The notes under the pieces are model-generated. The model ran no database searches and was not told where the DNA came from. It saw only the letters and a program-made list of their open reading frames with translations. This document shows, piece after piece, positions 16,319-25,474 of a stretch of 54,281 nt of DNA (positions within the stretch are counted from its first letter, which is position 1; every line of letters starts with the position of its first letter). The stretch covers positions 1 to 54,281 of the forward strand of contig JAFVWL010000138.1 in NCBI GenBank assembly GCA_017501695.1, written 5' to 3'. Made by a program: the position numbers and the translations under genes. Origin of the DNA: Oscillospiraceae bacterium. Its GTDB lineage: Bacteria; Bacillota; Clostridia; Oscillospirales; Oscillospiraceae.

Positions 16319-17451
16319 AACGGATAGAAAGTTATGTAAACCGCCTTCTGGCGGAATCCACCCCGGACCGGCCCCTGTGGAACATTGAGAAGATCCGGGA
16401 GGGCAAGATCAACGGCTGGAACTACATCGACGGCTGCATGATGACTGCCCTGCTGAACCTGTACGAGATCACGGGTCAGCGTCGTTACTATGAATTCGCG
16501 GAGCAGTTCCTGGATTACTATGTGTTCGAGGACGGTTCCCTCCGGGGCTTCCGGGAGGAAGACTATAATCTGGACAATATCTGCGAGGGCCGGGTGCTCT
16601 TTGAGGTTTACCGGCTCAGCGGCAAGGAAAAGTACCGCAAGGCCATGGATACCCTCTACGGCCAGATCCGGCGGCAGCCCCGGACCCATGAGGGCAGCTT
16701 CTGGCACAAGGCCATTTATCCCAACCAGGTTTGGCTGGACGGCCTGTACATGGGCCAGGTGTTCTACGCCCGCTATACCACCCAGTTTGAGGACTGTGCC
16801 CATTACGAGGATATCCGCAACCAGTTCCGCACGGTCCGCCGGCGGATGTTCGACCCGGAAACCGGCCTGTACCGCCATGGCTACGATGCCAGCGGCGCGG
16901 CATTCTGGGCAGGGGAGAATGGCTGTTCCCAAAATCCCTGGCTCCGGAGCCTGGGCTGGTTCAGTGCCGCCCTCATCGATGTGACCGCGGAAATTGCTGA
17001 CGGCCATGAGGATTTCAAGGCGGAGATGACCGGCATCGCCCGGGAATTGGCGGCCAATCTGCTGCCCTACATCGACCGGGAATCCGGTATGCTCTGGCAG
17101 GTGCCCAATCAGGTCGGTCGGGAGGGCAACTACCCCGAGACCTCCGGCTCCGCCATGGTGGCATATTTCTACATGAAGGGTGCCCGGCTGGGGATCCTGG
17201 AGGAAAGCTATGCTTCTGTGGGCGCTGACATTTTCCAAAGCATTTGCCGCCGCTACCTGACCGAGGTGGACGGCAGGCTGAATCTGGGTGGTATCTGTCT
17301 GGTGGCGGGCCTGGGTCCTGAAAACAACCGCCGCCGGGACGGAAGCTATGAATATTATATCTCCGAACCCATCGTGGAAAATGACGCCAAGGGCTTGGCT
17401 CCTTTCCTGATGTGCTATACGGAACGGTTACAATTGGAAGAAAAACAATAA
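16315..17451 (+). CDS. GH105 unsaturated galacturonyl/rhamnogalacturonyl hydrolase
   Basis: 378-aa (alpha/alpha)6-barrel enzyme of the YteR/YesR type that removes the 4,5-unsaturated galacturonate from lyase-generated oligosaccharides, giving a product that rearranges to 5-keto-4-deoxyuronate. The general acid/base Asp is in VWLDGLYMG (Asp142; Asp143 in YteR). The family GW motif appears as PWLRSLGWF, and the C-terminal YYISEPIVENDAKGLAPF block is typical. Coupled to GH28 by a 4-base overlap. Cytosolic. Confidence 0.92.
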   Translation: MKRIESYVNRLLAESTPDRPLWNIEKIREGKINGWNYIDGCMMTALLNLYEITGQRRYYEFAEQFLDYYVFEDGSLRGFREEDYNLDNICEGRVLFEVYRLSGKEKYRKAMDTLYGQIRRQPRTHEGSFWHKAIYPNQVWLDGLYMGQVFYARYTTQFEDCAHYEDIRNQFRTVRRRMFDPETGLYRHGYDASGAAFWAGENGCSQNPWLRSLGWFSAALIDVTAEIADGHEDFKAEMTGIARELAANLLPYIDRESGMLWQVPNQVGREGNYPETSGSAMVAYFYMKGARLGILEESYASVGADIFQSICRRYLTEVDGRLNLGGICLVAGLGPENNRRRDGSYEYYISEPIVENDAKGLAPFLMCYTERLQLEEKQ

Positions 17452-17469
17452 TTTTAGGAGGATTTTGTT

Positions 17470-18261
17470 ATGAATAAGTTTGATTTGACCGGTAAGGTCG
17501 CTCTGGTCACCGGCGGCAGCTACGGCATCGGTTTTGCCATCGCCAGCGGTCTGGCGGAGGCCGGCGCTACCATCGTTTTCAATGACCTGCGTCAGGACCT
17601 GGTGGACAAGGGTCTGGCCGCCTACGCCGAAAAGGGCATCCGGGCCCACGGCTATGTCTGCAACGTCTGCGACGAGGAAGCCGTTCAGGCCATGGTCGCC
17701 AAGATCAAGGAGGATGTGGGCGTCATCGACATCCTGGTCAACAACGCCGGCATCATCAAGCGCATCCCCATGCTGGAAATGTCCGCCGCGGACTTCCGCC
17801 AGGTCATCGATGTGGACCTGAACGCCCCCTTCATCGTGGCTAAGGCCTGCATCCCCGGCATGATCGAAAAGGGCCATGGCAAGATCATCAACATCTGCTC
17901 CATGATGAGCGAGCTGGGCCGTGAGACTGTTTCCGCCTACGCCGCTGCCAAGGGCGGCCTGAAGATGCTGACCAAGAACATCTGCTCCGAGTACGGCATG
18001 TACAACATCCAGTGCAACGGCATCGGCCCCGGCTACATCGAGACTCCTCAGACCGCCCCCCTGCGGGAGCGTCAGGCCGACGGCAGCCGCCATCCCTTCG
18101 ACCAGTTCATCATCTCCAAGACCCCCGCGGAGCGCTGGGGCAAGCCCGAGGACCTGGCCGGTCCCGCCGTGTTCCTGGCTTCCGAGGCTTCCGACTTTGT
18201 CAACGGCCACATCCTGTACGTGGACGGCGGCATCCTGGCCTATATCGGTAAGCAGCCCTGA
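17470..18261 (+). CDS. kduD: SDR oxidoreductase, KduD / gluconate 5-dehydrogenase type
   Basis: 263-aa short-chain dehydrogenase: NAD(P) motif TGGSYGIG (14-21), NNAG (about 92-95), catalytic Ser in NICSMM and YAAAK, C-terminal YVDGGILAYIGKQP characteristic of the gluconate 5-dehydrogenase/KduD group. In a pectin locus with GH105 the expected reaction is reduction of 2,5-diketo-3-deoxygluconate to 2-keto-3-deoxygluconate. Strong AGGAGG site and codon use like a highly expressed gene. Next gene uxaB starts 17 bp later. Confidence 0.85.
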   Translation: MNKFDLTGKVALVTGGSYGIGFAIASGLAEAGATIVFNDLRQDLVDKGLAAYAEKGIRAHGYVCNVCDEEAVQAMVAKIKEDVGVIDILVNNAGIIKRIPMLEMSAADFRQVIDVDLNAPFIVAKACIPGMIEKGHGKIINICSMMSELGRETVSAYAAAKGGLKMLTKNICSEYGMYNIQCNGIGPGYIETPQTAPLRERQADGSRHPFDQFIISKTPAERWGKPEDLAGPAVFLASEASDFVNGHILYVDGGILAYIGKQP

Positions 18262-18278
18262 TTTCGGGAGGATCTGAC

Positions 18279-19778
18279 ATGGAAAAGCTGAATTATGCCG
18301 TACTGAAGCAGTCCGGTTATGACGGCTACATTCTGGAATCCGCGCCGGAAAAGGTCCTGCAGTTCGGCGAGGGCAATTTCCTCCGGGCATTTGTGGACTA
18401 TTGGTTCGACCTGGCCAATGAGCGGGCCGGCTGGAATGGCAAGTGCTGCCTGGTCCAGCCCATTGCCCCCGGTCTGGCCAACATGATCAACGAGCAGGAA
18501 GGCCTGTACACCCTGTACCTCCGGGGCAGCGAAAAGGGACGGAAGGTGGACGACAAGCGGGTCATCTCCTCGGTTTCCCGCTGCCTGAATCCCTACGAGT
18601 CCGAAGGCTTTGAGGAAATGATGAAGGTAGCCGTGTCCGATGACCTGGAGATCATCGTTTCCAATACCACCGAGGCCGGTATCGTTTACGATCCCGCCTG
18701 TGCGCTGAACGACAGACCCTGTTCTTCCTTCCCCGGTAAGCTGACCCAGGTGCTTTACAAGCGCTGGCAGGCAGGCAAGAAGGGCATCATCATGCTGGCC
18801 TGTGAGCTCATCGACAACAACGGCAAGGAACTGCTGAAGTGTGTCAATCAGTACATCGACCAGTGGGGCCTGGAAGAAGACTTCCGAAATTATGTAAACC
18901 AGGACTGCACCTTCTGCGGTTCCCTGGTGGACCGTATTGTGCCCGGTCGGATCCGGGATGCCGCTGAGGTGGCGTCGCTGGAAGAAAAGCACGGCTACGC
19001 CGATCCTCTGCTGGATGTGGGCGAGGTCTTCGGCCTGTGGGTCATCGAGGGTGATCCCAAGCTCAACGATGTGCTGCCCTTCCACAAGGCCGGTCTGGAT
19101 GCCAATGTTTTCGTGGCTCCCGACATGACTCCCTACAAGAAGCGGAAGGTCCGCATCCTCAACGGTGCCCACACGGGCTTCGTTCTGGGCGCTTATCTGG
19201 GCGGCCATGACATCGTCCGCAAGTGCATGGAGGACGAAACCGTTCTGGGCTTCATGAACAAGATGCTGCTGGAGGAGATCGTGCCCATCCTGCCTCTGGA
19301 CCAGGAGGACTGCCGGAACTTCGCCGCCGCGGTTCAGGACCGGTTCAACAACCCCTTCGTCAACCACGAGCTTATGAGCATCTCCCTGAACTCCACGTCC
19401 AAGTGGCGGGCCAGAAATATGCCCTCCTTCCTGGAGTATATTGAGGCCAAGGGTTCCCTGCCCAAGTGCCTGACCATGAGCTTCGCCGCATACATCGCCT
19501 TCTTCTCCAATGATATTCAGGAGCTGACTCCTGCGGGCCTGGTGTGCCGCCGTCCCGCGGGCAATACCTACACCTGTTCCGACGACCGCTGGGCACTGGA
19601 GTTCTACTGGGACCATCGGAACGATTCCGTGGAGGAGCTGGTCCACGCGGTGATGACCAATACGCAGATGTGGGGCCAGGACCTGACCCGGATCCCCGGC
19701 TTCGAGGAAACCACCGTGGCAAACCTGAAGCGGATCCGCACCGAGGGTGCCATCGCCGCTTACGCAAGCTGTCTGTAA
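18279..19778 (+). CDS. uxaB: tagaturonate reductase (altronate oxidoreductase)
   Basis: 499-aa mannitol-dehydrogenase-superfamily enzyme. N-terminal nucleotide-binding half with LQFGEGNFLRAFVDYW (27-42) and SNTTEAG, C-terminal helical half with the conserved KKRKVRILNGAHTG Lys/Asn/His set. Reduces D-tagaturonate to D-altronate with NADH in the galacturonate isomerase pathway. Followed by a 99-bp palindromic repeat and then uxaA, the next pathway step. Confidence 0.93.
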   Translation: MEKLNYAVLKQSGYDGYILESAPEKVLQFGEGNFLRAFVDYWFDLANERAGWNGKCCLVQPIAPGLANMINEQEGLYTLYLRGSEKGRKVDDKRVISSVSRCLNPYESEGFEEMMKVAVSDDLEIIVSNTTEAGIVYDPACALNDRPCSSFPGKLTQVLYKRWQAGKKGIIMLACELIDNNGKELLKCVNQYIDQWGLEEDFRNYVNQDCTFCGSLVDRIVPGRIRDAAEVASLEEKHGYADPLLDVGEVFGLWVIEGDPKLNDVLPFHKAGLDANVFVAPDMTPYKKRKVRILNGAHTGFVLGAYLGGHDIVRKCMEDETVLGFMNKMLLEEIVPILPLDQEDCRNFAAAVQDRFNNPFVNHELMSISLNSTSKWRARNMPSFLEYIEAKGSLPKCLTMSFAAYIAFFSNDIQELTPAGLVCRRPAGNTYTCSDDRWALEFYWDHRNDSVEELVHAVMTNTQMWGQDLTRIPGFEETTVANLKRIRTEGAIAAYASCL

Positions 19779-19785
19779 ATCTTAA

Positions 19786-19884
19786 CGTCATTGCGAACCA
19801 GTGCGCACACTGGTGTGGCAATCCCGTATGGTTTCCGCAAGGTCTACGGGATTGCCACGTCGCCTGCGACTCCTCGCAATGACG
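19786..19884. repeat. palindromic CGTCATTGCGA repeat, copy 1
   Basis: A 99-bp element bounded by CGTCATTGCGA and TCGCAATGACG. Inside, nested inverted segments GTGGCAATCCCGTA and TACGGGATTGCCAC flank a short loop (TGGTTTCCGCAAGGTC). It sits in the 136-bp uxaB-uxaA gap, so it would be transcribed and could fold into a long hairpin within the operon. Other copies: 22855-22961, 26038-26071, 51531-51709. Confidence 0.85.
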
Positions 19885-19914
19885 GTTTTTTATTTTTGGA
19901 AGGAGGGCAAAGCT

Positions 19915-21387
19915 ATGCCTGATTTTATCCACATCCATCCCTTGGACAATGTGGCGGTGGCCCTGCATGCTGTTCCCGCCGGAACGGTGTTTGAGGGTGT
20001 CACTGCCGCCGCGGATATTCCCCAGGGTCACAAAATGGCTCTGAAGCCCCTGAACGAAGGGGACCAGGTCATGAAGTACGGTTTCTCCATCGGCCACGCC
20101 ACCCAGGGGATCCTGCCCGGTCAGTGGGTCCATACCCACAACATGAAGACGAACCTCTCCGGCGAGATGGAATATACCTACGATCCCAAGCTCATGCACC
20201 CCGCCCCCCGGCAGCCGGAAACCTTCCGGGGCTTCCGCCGGAAGGACGGCAAGGTGGGTATCCGCAATGAGATCTGGATCATCCCCACCGTGGGCTGCGT
20301 CAATGATGTGGCCAAGGCCCTGGTCCGGGAGAACCAGGACCTGGTTGCCGGCACCGTGGACGGCCTGTATACCTTTACCCATCCCTTTGGCTGTTCCCAG
20401 ACCGGGGCGGACCATGCCCAAACCCGGAAGCTTCTGGCTGCCCTGGTCCGGCATCCCAACGCTGCCGGTGTGCTGGTGCTGAGCCTGGGCTGTGAAAATC
20501 TGACCCATGAGCAGTTCCTGGCGGAGCTGGGGGATTTCGACCCCAACCGGGTCAAGTTCCTGACCTGCCAGAATTCCACCGATGAGATGGCCGACTGCCG
20601 GCTGCTGCTGGAGGAGCTGGCGGACTATGCCGGAACCTTCCGCCGGGAGGAAATTCCCGCTTCCGAGCTGATCATCGGCATGAAGTGCGGCGGCTCCGAC
20701 GGCCTGTCCGGCATCACAGCCAACCCCGTGGTGGGCCGGTTCAGCGATATGCTGGTGGCCATGGGCGGTTCCACGGTGCTCACCGAGGTGCCGGAGATGT
20801 TCGGTGCCGAGGGCTTCCTTATGGACCGGTGCATCGATGAAACCGTGTTCCGCAAGGCGGTGGATATGATTAACGGCTTCAAGGCCTATTTCCTGCGGCA
20901 CAATGAGGTGGTTTATGAGAATCCCAGCCCCGGCAACAAGGCCGGCGGCATCACCACCCTGGAGGATAAGTCCTGCGGCTGTGTCCAGAAGGGCGGCACT
21001 GCCCCCATTATGGATGTCATCGGCTATGGCGATGCCGTGACCACCAAGGGCCTGAATATGCTCTACGGTCCCGGTAACGATCTGGTGTCCGCCACGGCTC
21101 TGACCGCTGCCGGTGCCCACATGGTCCTGTTCACCACAGGCCGGGGCACTCCCTTCGGTGCGCCGGCTCCCACCATGAAGATCGCCACCAATACCCCCCT
21201 GGCCACCAAGAAGGCCGGCTGGATCGATTTTAACGCCGGTGTGGTGGCGGACGGTACCCGGACCCTGGATGAAGCCGGGGAGGACCTGATGAAGCTGGTG
21301 CTGGAGGTGGCCTCCGGCAAGCAGACCCGGACCGAGGAAAAGGGCTACCGGGAGATCTCCATCTTCAAGGACGGCGTGGTCCTGTAA
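19915..21387 (+). CDS. uxaA: altronate dehydratase
   Basis: 490 aa, two-domain UxaA: N-terminal SAF domain (about 1-95) and a C-terminal iron-dependent dehydratase region with HPFGCSQTGAD, KCGGSDGLSGITANPVVG and EVPEMFGAEG. Converts D-altronate to 2-keto-3-deoxygluconate. ATG at 19915 has GGAAGGAGGGC upstream; an earlier in-frame ATG at 19801 lies in the palindromic repeat and is rejected. Full length for the family. Confidence 0.94.
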   Translation: MPDFIHIHPLDNVAVALHAVPAGTVFEGVTAAADIPQGHKMALKPLNEGDQVMKYGFSIGHATQGILPGQWVHTHNMKTNLSGEMEYTYDPKLMHPAPRQPETFRGFRRKDGKVGIRNEIWIIPTVGCVNDVAKALVRENQDLVAGTVDGLYTFTHPFGCSQTGADHAQTRKLLAALVRHPNAAGVLVLSLGCENLTHEQFLAELGDFDPNRVKFLTCQNSTDEMADCRLLLEELADYAGTFRREEIPASELIIGMKCGGSDGLSGITANPVVGRFSDMLVAMGGSTVLTEVPEMFGAEGFLMDRCIDETVFRKAVDMINGFKAYFLRHNEVVYENPSPGNKAGGITTLEDKSCGCVQKGGTAPIMDVIGYGDAVTTKGLNMLYGPGNDLVSATALTAAGAHMVLFTTGRGTPFGAPAPTMKIATNTPLATKKAGWIDFNAGVVADGTRTLDEAGEDLMKLVLEVASGKQTRTEEKGYREISIFKDGVVL

Positions 21388-21410
21388 CCCCGGCAAAAAG
21401 GAGCGAAATT

Positions 21411-22817
21411 ATGGCATCCCGCGTTTCACAAAAAGATGAATCCTTCCGCCAGTACGCCCTGAATGGGCCGGTGCTGGGGGTGCTGCTCAGTTCCTGTGTG
21501 CCCCTGGCCCTGTTCCAGGCGCTGCAGTCCGTGTTCAAAATTCTCGATGCTCTGATGGCATCCCATATCGGCTCCGGCGCGGTGTCCGCCGTAGCGGCAC
21601 TGAGTCAGATTACGTTGATGATCACGGCTCTGGGCAGTGGTCTGGCGGTGGGCGGCAGCATCCGCATATCCGCGGCCTACGGACGGGGGGACTACGAGGA
21701 GGTCCGCCGCCTGGTGGCTACGGTCTATGCTCTGGCTGTGGCGGTGAGCCTGGCGGTGGCGGCGGTGCTGGTACCCTTCGCGGAGCCGTTTCTGCGGCTG
21801 CTGGGCACCCCCGAGGAGCTGATCGCCACCGGAAGCGGCTATTTCCGGGTGGAGATCCTGACGCTGACGGTGAACTTCTTCAACACCGTCTATATCGCCA
21901 TCGAGCGCAGCCGGGGTCATGCCAAAAAGATTCTGGCCATGAATATGGTGGTGGTCCTGGTGAAGCTGAGCCTGACAGCCTTCTTCGTCTATGTGATGGA
22001 GGGGGATCTGGTGATGATCGCGGGAGCGACCCTGATCGGCCAGATTCTGATGCTGGGTTGGGCGGTGATCTCCATGCGCCGGGACGACGGTGCCTTCCGG
22101 TTCTCACCCCAAAATATTCGGCTGGACAAGCAGACCCTTCTGCCTATGCTGAACCTGTCCTATCCCGTGTCCGCGGAGAAGATGCTCTTCGCCGGGGGCA
22201 AGGTGGTGGTCAACTCCATGTCCGGCAGGTACGGGGAGCTGACCGTGGGTGCCCTGGGCATTTCCAACAACATCGGCGGCCTGACCACCTCCTGGCACAT
22301 GGGCATGACCGACGGCGCCGCACCGCTGATCAGTCAGAACCGGGGCGCGGGAAAGCACCGGCGGACCTTAGCGCTGTATGGCTGGCTGCTTGCGGTGAAT
22401 GTGGGCATTGGCCTGGTGGGTCTGCTGATCGTTTCCAACACCCTGCCCTGGCTGGCCCAGGTATTCGCCCAGTCCAAGAATAACTATGACGCGGAGTTCT
22501 CCGCTATGATCGCGGACATCCACCGGTGGGAGATGCTGGGCTATGTGACCCTGGGCATCAACTCCGCCACGGTGGCGCTGCTGCTGGGCTACGGCTATAC
22601 CAAGCTGACCCTGTTTTTGAATGTGGCCCGGGTATTTGCCTACCGGGTTCCGGTGCTGTGGGTCCTGCAGAATTTCACGGACCTGGGGCCGGAGGCCGTG
22701 GGCATCACCATGATGGTCAGCAACATCTGCGTGGGTGTAACAGCCATCATCATCGCCATCCCGGTAGTGCGGAAGATCCTCCGCCTGGCCCGGGAAGAAG
22801 AAAATACCAACGCCTGA
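21411..22817 (+). CDS. MATE-family efflux transporter
   Basis: 468 aa with about 12 predicted helices in the two-bundle MATE (MOP) arrangement; conserved N-terminal pattern GSGAVSAVAALSQITLM and a matching second repeat from about residue 250. Member of the NorM/DinF-like group, drug or metabolite/cation antiport. It ends the pectin cluster with AAAAAGGAGCG as ribosome site and its stop lies inside a terminator hairpin. Substrate unknown; export of uronate-derived or plant phenolic compounds is speculation. Confidence 0.88.
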   Translation: MASRVSQKDESFRQYALNGPVLGVLLSSCVPLALFQALQSVFKILDALMASHIGSGAVSAVAALSQITLMITALGSGLAVGGSIRISAAYGRGDYEEVRRLVATVYALAVAVSLAVAAVLVPFAEPFLRLLGTPEELIATGSGYFRVEILTLTVNFFNTVYIAIERSRGHAKKILAMNMVVVLVKLSLTAFFVYVMEGDLVMIAGATLIGQILMLGWAVISMRRDDGAFRFSPQNIRLDKQTLLPMLNLSYPVSAEKMLFAGGKVVVNSMSGRYGELTVGALGISNNIGGLTTSWHMGMTDGAAPLISQNRGAGKHRRTLALYGWLLAVNVGIGLVGLLIVSNTLPWLAQVFAQSKNNYDAEFSAMIADIHRWEMLGYVTLGINSATVALLLGYGYTKLTLFLNVARVFAYRVPVLWVLQNFTDLGPEAVGITMMVSNICVGVTAIIIAIPVVRKILRLAREEENTNA

Positions 22818-22836
22818 CCGGTTCGGTCAGGCGTTT
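22811..22836 (+). terminator. terminator of the pectin operon
   Basis: CGCCTGACC, loop GGTTC, GGTCAGGCG, then TTT. Nine perfect pairs; the MATE stop codon (22815-22817) is within the stem. Confidence 0.7.
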
Positions 22837-22854
22837 CAGTCTGTCGAAAAACCA

Positions 22855-22961
22855 CGTCATTCCGAGCCAGTGCGCACCCTGGCGTGGGAATCCCGTATGG
22901 TTTCCGCAAGGTCTACGGGATTGCCACGTCGCCGCCTTTTGGGCGGCTCCTCGCAATGACA
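22855..22961. repeat. palindromic CGTCATTGCGA repeat, copy 2
   Basis: Begins CGTCATTCCGAGCCAGTGCG and ends CTCGCAATGACA. The interior (TGGTTTCCGCAAGGTC loop, GGGATTGCCACGTCG) is nearly identical to copy 1, and the right arm carries an extra GCCGCC-TTTT-GGGCGGC hairpin. Same orientation as copy 1, in the gap between the MATE gene and the leftward membrane-protein gene. Confidence 0.85.
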
Positions 22962-22992
22962 TTCTTGTTTCGATGCTTTTTTGACACGCTGA

Positions 22993-23020
22993 CCGCCCGC
23001 GGATTATTCCGTGGGCGGTT
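22993..23020. terminator. 10-bp hairpin between convergent genes
   Basis: ACCGCCCGCGG, ATTATT, CCGTGGGCGGT with one G-T pair, followed on the plus strand by TTCGC only. It separates the convergent MATE and membrane-protein genes, so it may serve the leftward gene; weak U-tract on both strands. Confidence 0.4.
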
Positions 23021-23028
23021 TCGCTGCA

Positions 23029-23754
23029 TTATTGGATCCGGGCGGGGCGGAGCAGGGGATGCCGGTCCCGGTCCGCCAACTGCCATACCGTCACTGCCGC
23101 GGCACCCAGAGTTTCCACCAGCACATCGTGCATGGTGTCGATGAGGCCGATGTCCAGATACCCCGCTTTGGGCAGGGCTGTGCCGTTGACCAGGGTTTCC
23201 CGGATGTCCGGAATATTGTACAGGACTCCGGGCCGGTCGCTGAGGATATAGGAATGGATGCTGTGGATCAGGGTGTCCCCCTGCATATCCATGGCGAAGA
23301 AGGTGTCCATGGCGTATTCAAACAGCTCCCACACCGCCGACAGGGCGATGGAGAAGCACAGGCCGAACACCGCCCGCAGCGCCGGGGAAACGCTCTGGTT
23401 TCCGTTCAGCCCTCCTGCCAGGCAGAAGCCCACCACGGCGAACACCACGCCGCCGCTGGTGTGCAGCAGCTTATCCCACCAGTTGGTCAGGTAATACAGC
23501 TTGTAGGCCTTGCCCAGCATGGGCCCCATGGCATAGACCATGCAGAACAGGAAGAATCCTGTGTGCATCCGCAGCCCGAAGAACCGCTCCACCGCCACCG
23601 GTATGGATACCAGGATCACCGTGCCCAGACATACCAGCGACGCGGTCACGTCGCCTTCCATCAGGAACACCGCCGCGGACACCAGACAGAACCCGGCACA
23701 GGTCAGCCAGACCCCAAACCGCAGCTTTCCGTCGTTTTCGTACAGCTTTTTCAT
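23029..23754 (-). CDS. YjdF/DUF2238-like integral membrane protein
   Basis: 241 aa with about six predicted helices. The segment NWWDKLLHTSGGVVFAVVGF followed by SAVWELFEYAMDTFF and a late IDTMHDVLVETLGA resembles the YjdF/DUF2238 family of bacterial membrane proteins, whose biochemical role is unknown. Conserved His (LLHTSGG), Glu-Glu (WELFEY) and Asp-His (DTMHD) residues could form a site within the membrane. Single gene, convergent with the pectin operon; ribosome site GGGGTG. Confidence 0.7.
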   Translation of the reverse strand: MKKLYENDGKLRFGVWLTCAGFCLVSAAVFLMEGDVTASLVCLGTVILVSIPVAVERFFGLRMHTGFFLFCMVYAMGPMLGKAYKLYYLTNWWDKLLHTSGGVVFAVVGFCLAGGLNGNQSVSPALRAVFGLCFSIALSAVWELFEYAMDTFFAMDMQGDTLIHSIHSYILSDRPGVLYNIPDIRETLVNGTALPKAGYLDIGLIDTMHDVLVETLGAAAVTVWQLADRDRHPLLRPARIQ

Positions 23755-23870
23755 GTTAACACCCCATTTTCCGACGCATCTTTATAGTATGCACCTTATG
23801 GAAAAAAGGATACCCGGAAATGAAAAACTGAAACGAAACTGGTTGTGTCGGTTTTGTGAACATTCCGCCG

Positions 23871-23901
23871 AAAAAACACGCCATGGCAGATGCCATGGCG
23901 T
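23871..23901 (-). terminator. terminator of the aldehyde dehydrogenase gene
   Basis: On the minus strand ACGCCATGGCA, TC, TGCCATGGCGT is followed directly by GTTTTTT: a classic intrinsic terminator 8 bp after the gene. Confidence 0.85.
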
Positions 23902-23908
23902 GACGTGG

Positions 23909-25288
23909 TTATTTGAGGAACAGGCGGATTATTTTGTCGCAGATGGCCTGATAGGGCCGGTAGCGCATGGGCAGGTCCAGCCAGGTCTTCTTGTCTACAA
24001 TGCTCTTGTAGTGAGTGAAGGTATCGAAGCCGGTCTTTCCGTGGTAGGAACCCATGCCGCTTTCCCCCACACCGCCGAAGCCCATTTCCTCCGTGGCCAG
24101 GTGGATGACGCAGTCGTTGACACAGCCGCCGCCATAGCTGCACCGGCCGGTGACGGTCCGGATCAAGTCCTTGTCTTCCGTGAACAGGTACAGGGCCAGG
24201 GGCCTGTCGTGGCTGTTGACGGTGTCGATCACTTCCTCCACCGTTTCAAAGGTCAGGACGGGCAGCACCGGGCCGAAGATCTCCTCCTGCATCACCGGGT
24301 CCTCCCAGGTGACATTGTCCAGGACCGTGGGCTCGATCCGCAGGACGTTTTCGTCCCACTTGCCGCCCAATGCCACTTTGGCGGGATCGATCAGTCCGGT
24401 GACCCGGTTGAAATGCTTCCGGGAGATGATCTTTCCGTAGGCCGGGTCGGACAGGGGTTCGGCACCGTACTGCCGACGGATCTCCTGCTTCAGCAGCTCC
24501 AGAAACCGGTCTTTGACGCTGCTGTGGCAGAGAATATAGTCCGGGGCAACACAGGTCTGGCCGCAGTTGAGATATTTGCCGAAGGCGATCCGCCGGGCCG
24601 CGATTTCCAGATTGGCGGATTCGTGGACGATGCATGGGCTTTTTCCGCCCAGCTCCAGGGTCACCGGGGTCAGATGGGCCGCGGCCTTTTCCAGAACCAG
24701 CCGGCCCACATCCTTGCTGCCTGTAAAGAAAATACAGTCGAATTTTTCCTCCAGCAGATGGCCGTTTTCCGTTCTGCCGCCGTTGACCACCGCCACATAT
24801 TCCGGCGGGAAGACGGATTCCAGCAGCTCCGTCAGCAGGGCACTGGTGGCGGCGGAGTAGGCGCTGGGCTTGACCACCGCCGTGTTGCCCGCGGCAATGG
24901 CATCCACCAGGGGGTCCAGGGTCAGCAGCAGGGGATAGTTCCAGGGACTCATGATCAGGCTCACGCCGTAGGGGCAGGGCTTTACATAGCTGTGGGCCGG
25001 AAACTGGGCCAGCGGTGTGGGGACGGTCCGCTCCCGGCTGTAGTGCCGGATGTGCTTGAGCATATGGCGGATCTCGCTGAGGACCATGCCGGTTTCACAC
25101 ATATAGCTTTCCGTAGGCGCTTTGCCCAGGTCCGCGGCCATGGCATCGGCAATGGCCTGTTCCCGGTCCAGAATGGCCTGGCGGAGCTTTTTCAGGGCGT
25201 TGATCCGGAAATCCACATCCAGGGTGGCGCCGGTGGCGAAGAACCGGCGCTGGGCCGCCACAATGGCGGAAATCTGTTCCTTGGTCAT
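23909..25288 (-). CDS. aldehyde dehydrogenase family protein
   Basis: 459 aa, class-3-like (YwdH/fatty-aldehyde type) NAD(P)-dependent aldehyde dehydrogenase. Visible are the substrate/cofactor motif SPWNYP, the glutamate motif LELGGKSPC, the catalytic Cys in NCGQTCVAPDY, and EEIFGPVLPV. No signal peptide. The start at 25288 is chosen because GGAGGC stands before it; an upstream in-frame ATG at 25372 lies above the promoter. Monocistronic with its own promoter and terminator. Substrate not predictable. Confidence 0.92.
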   Translation of the reverse strand: MTKEQISAIVAAQRRFFATGATLDVDFRINALKKLRQAILDREQAIADAMAADLGKAPTESYMCETGMVLSEIRHMLKHIRHYSRERTVPTPLAQFPAHSYVKPCPYGVSLIMSPWNYPLLLTLDPLVDAIAAGNTAVVKPSAYSAATSALLTELLESVFPPEYVAVVNGGRTENGHLLEEKFDCIFFTGSKDVGRLVLEKAAAHLTPVTLELGGKSPCIVHESANLEIAARRIAFGKYLNCGQTCVAPDYILCHSSVKDRFLELLKQEIRRQYGAEPLSDPAYGKIISRKHFNRVTGLIDPAKVALGGKWDENVLRIEPTVLDNVTWEDPVMQEEIFGPVLPVLTFETVEEVIDTVNSHDRPLALYLFTEDKDLIRTVTGRCSYGGGCVNDCVIHLATEEMGFGGVGESGMGSYHGKTGFDTFTHYKSIVDKKTWLDLPMRYRPYQAICDKIIRLFLK

Positions 25289-25315
25289 AATAAGCCTCCA
25301 ATTGTGTTTGTTAAG

Positions 25316-25345
25316 ATTGTAACACCCGGGGAAGAACTGTGTCAA
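25316..25345 (-). promoter_or_regulatory. promoter of the aldehyde dehydrogenase gene
   Basis: Minus strand: TTGACA (25345-25340), 18-bp spacer, TACAAT (25321-25316), 28 bp before the ATG. Confidence 0.75.
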
Positions 25346-25474
25346 CCCGGAGAAAAATTTCAAAATTAACATTTCTCAAACAATTCCCAAGCATTTCGGA
25401 AATTTGACCGTACTAGAATAAGGCCATCAATCAGGGCGGCTGGGAACAGACCGCTGACAACAAAAAAGGAGCGT

